A stretch of 64,000 nucleotides of DNA from an uncultured Eubacteriales bacterium (GTDB lineage Bacteria; Bacillota; Clostridia; Oscillospirales; CAG-382): contig URJL01000005.1 of the NCBI GenBank assembly GCA_900548115.1, forward strand, positions 3,239 to 67,238, given 5' to 3'. Position numbers and translations under genes: made by a program. The notes under the pieces were generated by a model. The model was not told where the DNA came from, ran no database searches, and saw only the letters and a program-made list of their open reading frames with translations. This document shows, in pieces, positions 60,243 through 64,000 of the stretch. Numbering within the stretch: position 1 is the stretch's first letter; every line of letters starts with the position of its first letter.

Positions 60243-63200
60243 TTACTTGAGGTCAGATGCGATAGGATCAAGCGCGATGATGGTCTTAACCTTAACGATA
60301 TCCGTGTTGTCCTTGTCGTCGCCGTCAACAGCTACTACGTAGACTCTGAAGGACTTGCCTTCCTCAAGATCCATGACGGAGTTGTCGGAACCGGTAGCGA
60401 GGATATCGGTATCGGTCATTTCATACTCACTGGTCTTGGTGTAGTAGAGGATCGTGGTCGTATCGTCTACGATGTAGGTGTGGCTGTCCTTGTCGAGAGT
60501 CATGAACTTGTTGTCCGCATCGTAGTCAGCGAAAGTAGCGGAGAAGATCTTTCCGTCTGCGTAAGAATCGCCAACGGTAACCTTCTTAACCTTGCCGTCT
60601 TCCTGCATTTCAACGAGCTTACCTGCAACTGCGGTGAAGCCGGAAACAGGCTCTGCAGAAGTGGTGGTGCCGGTCTTGGGATCAAGAACGGTAGCCTTCT
60701 GAGTTTCCTTGTTATTGGAGTTCAGAACAGTTTCAACTGCGGTTACGATTCTGTAATCCTTGGAGCCCGAAGAACCGAACTCATCGATTTCCGCATAGAG
60801 GATACCAAGGTTTTCAATGTTGGAGGACTTGTTGTTAACAAAGATAGCCTTAACATTGTTGAACTGAGTGGTATCGAACTTAGGAAGGGTCGAAGCGGTG
60901 TACTCGGTGTAAACATCTTCGTTGTCATCGTCAACGGTCTTGATGATGATCTTGGTGTAATCCTTGACGTTGAATCTGGACATGCCGCCGATCTTTTCGG
61001 AGGTGATGCTGTAGATAGCGCCGGTGTAGTGCTTCATGGAGACCTTGTCACCGTAGTAAACGATGGAATCTTCGTTGTCCTTGTCAGCGAAGATTTTAGC
61101 GTAGTTTGCAGCGTTGTCTTCGATGTCAAGAGCGGTGAAGGTGTAAGCGGAATCGCCGTCTACCGTGTAGGTAGCGAACTTGCCGAGGAAGTCTTCGAAA
61201 AGAACGGTTTCGGCAACGGTCTTGTCGGTGATCTTGAGGGAATCAACGTCCGAAGTCTTGGTGTAGGTCTTCGTGGTATCGTTGTAATCGATGTGCGTGT
61301 AAGCGTAGTCAGCAAGCTTAACCGCCTTAACAGCGCCGCCCATTACTGCGTTTACATAGAGGTAGGTCTTGAATTCGCCGTTCGAAACGCCGGTAGCATC
61401 GTATACAACACGAGGAGTCGAGCTGTAGGTTTCCTTGTTGTCAAGGCGATACTTGGTAGCGTTCGCATCATCATACTTGATAATGATAGCGTAGTTTGCA
61501 GCAGCATCAAATCCGTCGGAAGAGATGTTGTCGGAGTACAGGAGAACGCCGTCCTTGATGTACATCTTGTAGGACTTACCTGCGCCGATGCCTGCGATGG
61601 TGTAGTTGTTGTAGTTGATGAGCTTCTTAGCAGCATCTTCAAATTCAACAACTTCGCCGGACTTAAGGGTGATGGTCTTGGAGTCGTCGCTGTTCTTCTT
61701 GGATACAACCATCGATTCAACAGGCTTAACAACTTCCTTGATTTCTACGTAAGGAATGGATGCGCCGGGCATGTATGCGAGGACATAGTCCTTATCGGCA
61801 TAGGTGCCTTCGATTACAGCGCTTTCGGTGTTAAAGGTCTTCGGGAAGGAAGAACCGGTAAGACCCTTGTAATCCTTATTCTTCTTAACTTCTACCTTAG
61901 CGAAGGTGTAGGGCTTTTCCATTACGTACTCAGCGTAGCCGTCGCCGTCGATATCGTAAACATCGAGCTCATAGAGACCCTTGTTGTAGATACGCGGGAA
62001 TTTGGCTTCGAACTGCTTGGTGAGGTAGTCGTGGCTGCCGTTGGTACCGTTGGTGGTATCATCGTAGTCACCGTCGAAGTCAACGTCACGAACAGCGCCG
62101 TATACGAACGAAGAGTTGCCGTCCTTTTCATAAGAGCCGGAGGTCATTTCGATGAACTTAACAGCGTCCTTCTTGTCTACATCGGTGTAGGAGTAAGGAG
62201 CGTTTTCCTTGTCGAGGTAAGCCTTGGTGCCTGCGAAGGTAGCGTAACCGGTCATAACCTTGTCTGCGCTCTTATCCTTAACGCCGCCGACATAGTATTC
62301 CTTGTCGGTCTTGGTCGAGGTTTCAAGAACAACGTCTGCTGCGGTTGCGGTCTTCTTGATCAGGTTGGACTTAGCTGCGAGGAACTTATCCTTCGTAAAG
62401 TCGGAAGAATCCTTCTTAACGAAAAGGGTGAGCTCTGCAAGGAAGTAATCATCGGAAGATCCGGAAAGTCCGAGGTCGTCCATTTCGATGGTTACGAGTC
62501 TGCCGTTGTTGATAGTGTCGCCGTTTTCGTCGTAACGAATACCGGTGATGCGGTCAACGTCGTTCTTGTCGTTGTAGAGAGCCTCGGTACCGAAACCATA
62601 GTGCGTGGTTGCGTATACGTTAAAGGTTTCTTCAACAACGCCGAAGATCTTGTGAGCAACGGTCTCGGTAACTTCGGTAGGCATGTAAGCCCAAGTGGAC
62701 TTTTCAACGTCGCCCTCGGTGTACTTCTTTTCGATCCACTCGTTCTTCGTGGTGGTCTCGTTCATGTCAGCGTAGAACGCGTTGGCAAGAATGATAGCGA
62801 CGTTGCCACGGGTAAGAGTGTCGGTGTACTGAAGGGTGGAAGGAAGATTCTCATCCAAACCGATATCCTCAGCTACATCGATGAAGCCGATCGGGTAAGG
62901 AAGGGTGGATTCCTTTTCATAACCGAGAGCACGAACGAGCATTACGTATGCATCCTGAAGCGTGATACCGCCCTTAGGATTGAAGGTCGTAGCGGAAGTG
63001 CCCTTGATAATGTTGTTTTCGCTTGCCCACGATACCATGTAGTAGAACGTAGCATCGTCAAGGTCGGTAAACTTGGTGGCGTTGGTGCCGCCGGTAACCT
63101 GCTTACCTGCCTTCATGAGTCTGTAAACGAAAGCAGCCATCTGCTGACGGGTTACATTCTCATTGGGAGCAAACGTCGTGTCGGTCGTACCGTAAGCAAT

Positions 63201-63350
63201 CTTGAGCGTAGTGAGCAAATTCACTGCGTCGTTGAGAGCCTCGTCGTCAACCGAAACGTCCGAGAACTGAGCGCTTACAGATACGGAAGCGATGCTGAAC
63301 ATCATCAGTACTGCAAGTACCAGTGCGAGAAGCTTTGAAGTCTTTCTCAT
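60243..63350 (-). CDS. Large S-layer homology (SLH) domain protein, first of two
   Basis: A 1,035-residue surface protein and a candidate main S-layer subunit. A signal peptide (MRKTSKLLALVLAVLMMFSI, ends VSVSA) is followed by three SLH domains (about 28-85, 87-147, 148-205; FAPNENVTRQQMAAFVYRLM, FTDLDDATFYYMVSWASEN, YPIGFIDVAEDIGLDENL). The rest (206-1035) is Lys/Asp/Thr/Tyr-rich and beta-rich, with no enzyme motif. Cysteine is nearly absent, as in S-layer proteins. Codon choice (AAG, GTT, GCT, GGT) differs clearly from neighbouring genes. AGGAGG lies 8 bases before the ATG. Confidence 0.92.
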   Translation of the reverse strand: MRKTSKLLALVLAVLMMFSIASVSVSAQFSDVSVDDEALNDAVNLLTTLKIAYGTTDTTFAPNENVTRQQMAAFVYRLMKAGKQVTGGTNATKFTDLDDATFYYMVSWASENNIIKGTSATTFNPKGGITLQDAYVMLVRALGYEKESTLPYPIGFIDVAEDIGLDENLPSTLQYTDTLTRGNVAIILANAFYADMNETTTKNEWIEKKYTEGDVEKSTWAYMPTEVTETVAHKIFGVVEETFNVYATTHYGFGTEALYNDKNDVDRITGIRYDENGDTINNGRLVTIEMDDLGLSGSSDDYFLAELTLFVKKDSSDFTKDKFLAAKSNLIKKTATAADVVLETSTKTDKEYYVGGVKDKSADKVMTGYATFAGTKAYLDKENAPYSYTDVDKKDAVKFIEMTSGSYEKDGNSSFVYGAVRDVDFDGDYDDTTNGTNGSHDYLTKQFEAKFPRIYNKGLYELDVYDIDGDGYAEYVMEKPYTFAKVEVKKNKDYKGLTGSSFPKTFNTESAVIEGTYADKDYVLAYMPGASIPYVEIKEVVKPVESMVVSKKNSDDSKTITLKSGEVVEFEDAAKKLINYNNYTIAGIGAGKSYKMYIKDGVLLYSDNISSDGFDAAANYAIIIKYDDANATKYRLDNKETYSSTPRVVYDATGVSNGEFKTYLYVNAVMGGAVKAVKLADYAYTHIDYNDTTKTYTKTSDVDSLKITDKTVAETVLFEDFLGKFATYTVDGDSAYTFTALDIEDNAANYAKIFADKDNEDSIVYYGDKVSMKHYTGAIYSITSEKIGGMSRFNVKDYTKIIIKTVDDDNEDVYTEYTASTLPKFDTTQFNNVKAIFVNNKSSNIENLGILYAEIDEFGSSGSKDYRIVTAVETVLNSNNKETQKATVLDPKTGTTTSAEPVSGFTAVAGKLVEMQEDGKVKKVTVGDSYADGKIFSATFADYDADNKFMTLDKDSHTYIVDDTTTILYYTKTSEYEMTDTDILATGSDNSVMDLEEGKSFRVYVVAVDGDDKDNTDIVKVKTIIALDPIASDLK

Positions 63351-63424
63351 TTGGAGTTCCTCCTATAAAAAATTTTTTGAAGCATAAACGCGGCTTTTGA
63401 GTTCCGAGCCTTGCTTACGGTATT

Positions 63425-63453
63425 ATGATAATACACAATCGGGATTTTTGCAA
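63425..63453 (-). promoter_or_regulatory. Possible promoter of the first SLH gene
   Basis: On the minus strand, TTGCAA (63453-63448) and TATCAT (63430-63425) are 17 bases apart, with a leader of about 70 bases. Confidence 0.55.
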
Positions 63454-63781
63454 TACCTTTCCGCGGTTTGTAACAGAACTGTAACACAGCAGCTTTTCGT
63501 TCGAATCGTGACCGTCCGCCGCCCGTGCCGTACCCCCTCCCCTCGGTCGGAAGCTTTTCCCGCGTGCCTATCATATCGCCGCGCTTTGCGGCTGCATACG
63601 GTAAGACGAACAAAAAGCGAAAAAGTTCCGCGGATTTTCGCCTTTATTCGAAAAATCCGATTTTGATATCTTGATTTGGAGAATTTTTCCTATTTTAAAT
63701 ATTTGTTTTTAAATAATCGTTTTTCGAAATCGACGCCGAAAAAATATTCGTGTACTGTGTGTTAACATTTCCGTTTTCCTC
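63454..63781. other. Gene-free spacer upstream of the S-layer genes
   Basis: No credible gene is seen. The last 150 bases are AT-rich (TTTTAAATATTTGTTTTTAA), as expected of a region upstream of a strong promoter. Confidence 0.5.
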
Positions 63782-63810
63782 TTTACAAGCCGCATTTGTC
63801 ATGCTATAAT
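63782..63810 (+). promoter_or_regulatory. Promoter of tRNA-Ala
   Basis: TTTACA (63782-63787) and TATAAT (63805-63810) are 17 bases apart, about 40 bases before the tRNA. Confidence 0.8.
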
Positions 63811-63851
63811 AATGAAGTCTTTGATGGACAGACGTCTTTTCGAAGCACCTC

Positions 63852-63927
63852 GGGGCATTAGCGCAGTTGGGAGCGCATCACACTGGCAGTGTGGGGGTCA
63901 GGGGTTCAAGTCCCCTATGCTCCACCA
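63852..63927 (+). tRNA. tRNA-Ala (GGC)
   Basis: 76 bases with encoded CCA. The acceptor stem GGGGCAT pairs with ATGCTCC, the D arm is GCGC/GCGC, the anticodon loop CTGGCAG gives GGC, and the T arm is AGGGG/CCCCT. Confidence 0.93.
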
Positions 63928-63929
63928 AA

Positions 63930-63966
63930 AAAAGTACGGAACGCTTTTGTGTTTCGTACTTTTTTA
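63930..63966 (+). terminator. Intrinsic terminator of tRNA-Ala
   Basis: AAAGTACG and CGTACTTT form the outer stem and are followed by TTTATTTTT. Confidence 0.75.
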
Positions 63967-64000
63967 TTTTTCGAAGAGCATTGGGGGCTTGAAGGGCGAG

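Noticed and set aside
60216..63338. A 1,040-codon open frame on the plus strand, antisense to the first SLH gene (similar antisense frames at 57044-58927, 54344-55801 and 44156-47101)
   Set aside because: The opposite strand encodes proteins with signal peptides, SLH domains or enzyme motifs and has ribosome sites. The antisense products have no recognisable domain and arise from biased third codon positions.

Overview
The window looks like a chromosomal segment of a strictly anaerobic, spore-forming Gram-positive bacterium of the class Clostridia, probably a gut Oscillospirales-like lineage. The evidence is stage II and stage V sporulation genes (spoIIE, spoVAC), a clostridial rnfCDGEAB operon, an NfnAB transhydrogenase pair, an Fe-S serine dehydratase, S-layer (SLH) proteins, a tetrahydrofolate riboswitch, DUF4321 next to maf, and the gene order miaB-ymcA-mutS-mutL. 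Base composition is moderately GC-rich. No phage, IS element, CRISPR array or rRNA is visible.

Layout. 1-10.1 kb: a long plus-strand housekeeping operon (yerC, methyltransferase, hslO, miaB, ymcA, mutS, mutL, tgt) from one clear promoter. 10.2-15.9 kb: a membrane protein of unknown function and the complete Rnf operon on the minus strand. 16.2-22.2 kb: plus-strand MecA-like adaptor, family-4 uracil-DNA glycosylase, GNAT, AraC regulator, DUF896, a PfkB sugar kinase and an SGNH esterase. 22.3-26.3 kb: three tandem paralogous beta-helix proteins. 26.4-28.4 kb: folC and folT behind a tetrahydrofolate riboswitch. 28.4-29.1 kb: gene-free, packed with tandem repeats and small palindromes. 29.1-32.6 kb: serine dehydratase, an orphan LytTR regulator and a diguanylate cyclase whose membrane domain resembles an ECF-transporter S component. 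32.7-39.3 kb: an AraC regulator divergent from a five-gene redox and isomerase cassette, apparently a catabolic pathway of unknown substrate. 39.3-49.8 kb: YcdB/SLH surface protein, rlmA, spoVAC, maf, DUF4321, GH78 rhamnosidase, rbgA, an unknown gene, lepB, rplS. 50.0-50.2 kb: tRNA-Met and tRNA-Glu, followed by a mini-palindrome array that ends inside spoIIE. 53.2-54.1 kb: a decayed MACPF (pore-forming) gene. 54.2-56.4 kb: nfnB and nfnA. 56.7-63.4 kb: two very large tandem SLH proteins. 63.85 kb: tRNA-Ala.

How the genes fit together. Rnf (ferredoxin:NAD+, ion pumping) and NfnAB (ferredoxin plus NADH to NADPH) make the redox core of an anaerobe that balances ferredoxin, NADH and NADPH. GH78, the SGNH esterase, the PfkB kinase, the beta-helix proteins and the AraC-controlled cassette point to use of plant or host glycans and glycosides. 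The SLH proteins and the YcdB-SLH protein form a surface layer; spoIIE (with a Spo0A-type promoter) and spoVAC (with a possible sigma-G promoter) support endospore formation.

The observations most worth following are the AraC-divergent redox cassette, the triplicated cytosolic beta-helix proteins, the ECF-S/GGDEF fusion, the MACPF remnant, and the palindrome array that supplies the spoIIE stop codon.
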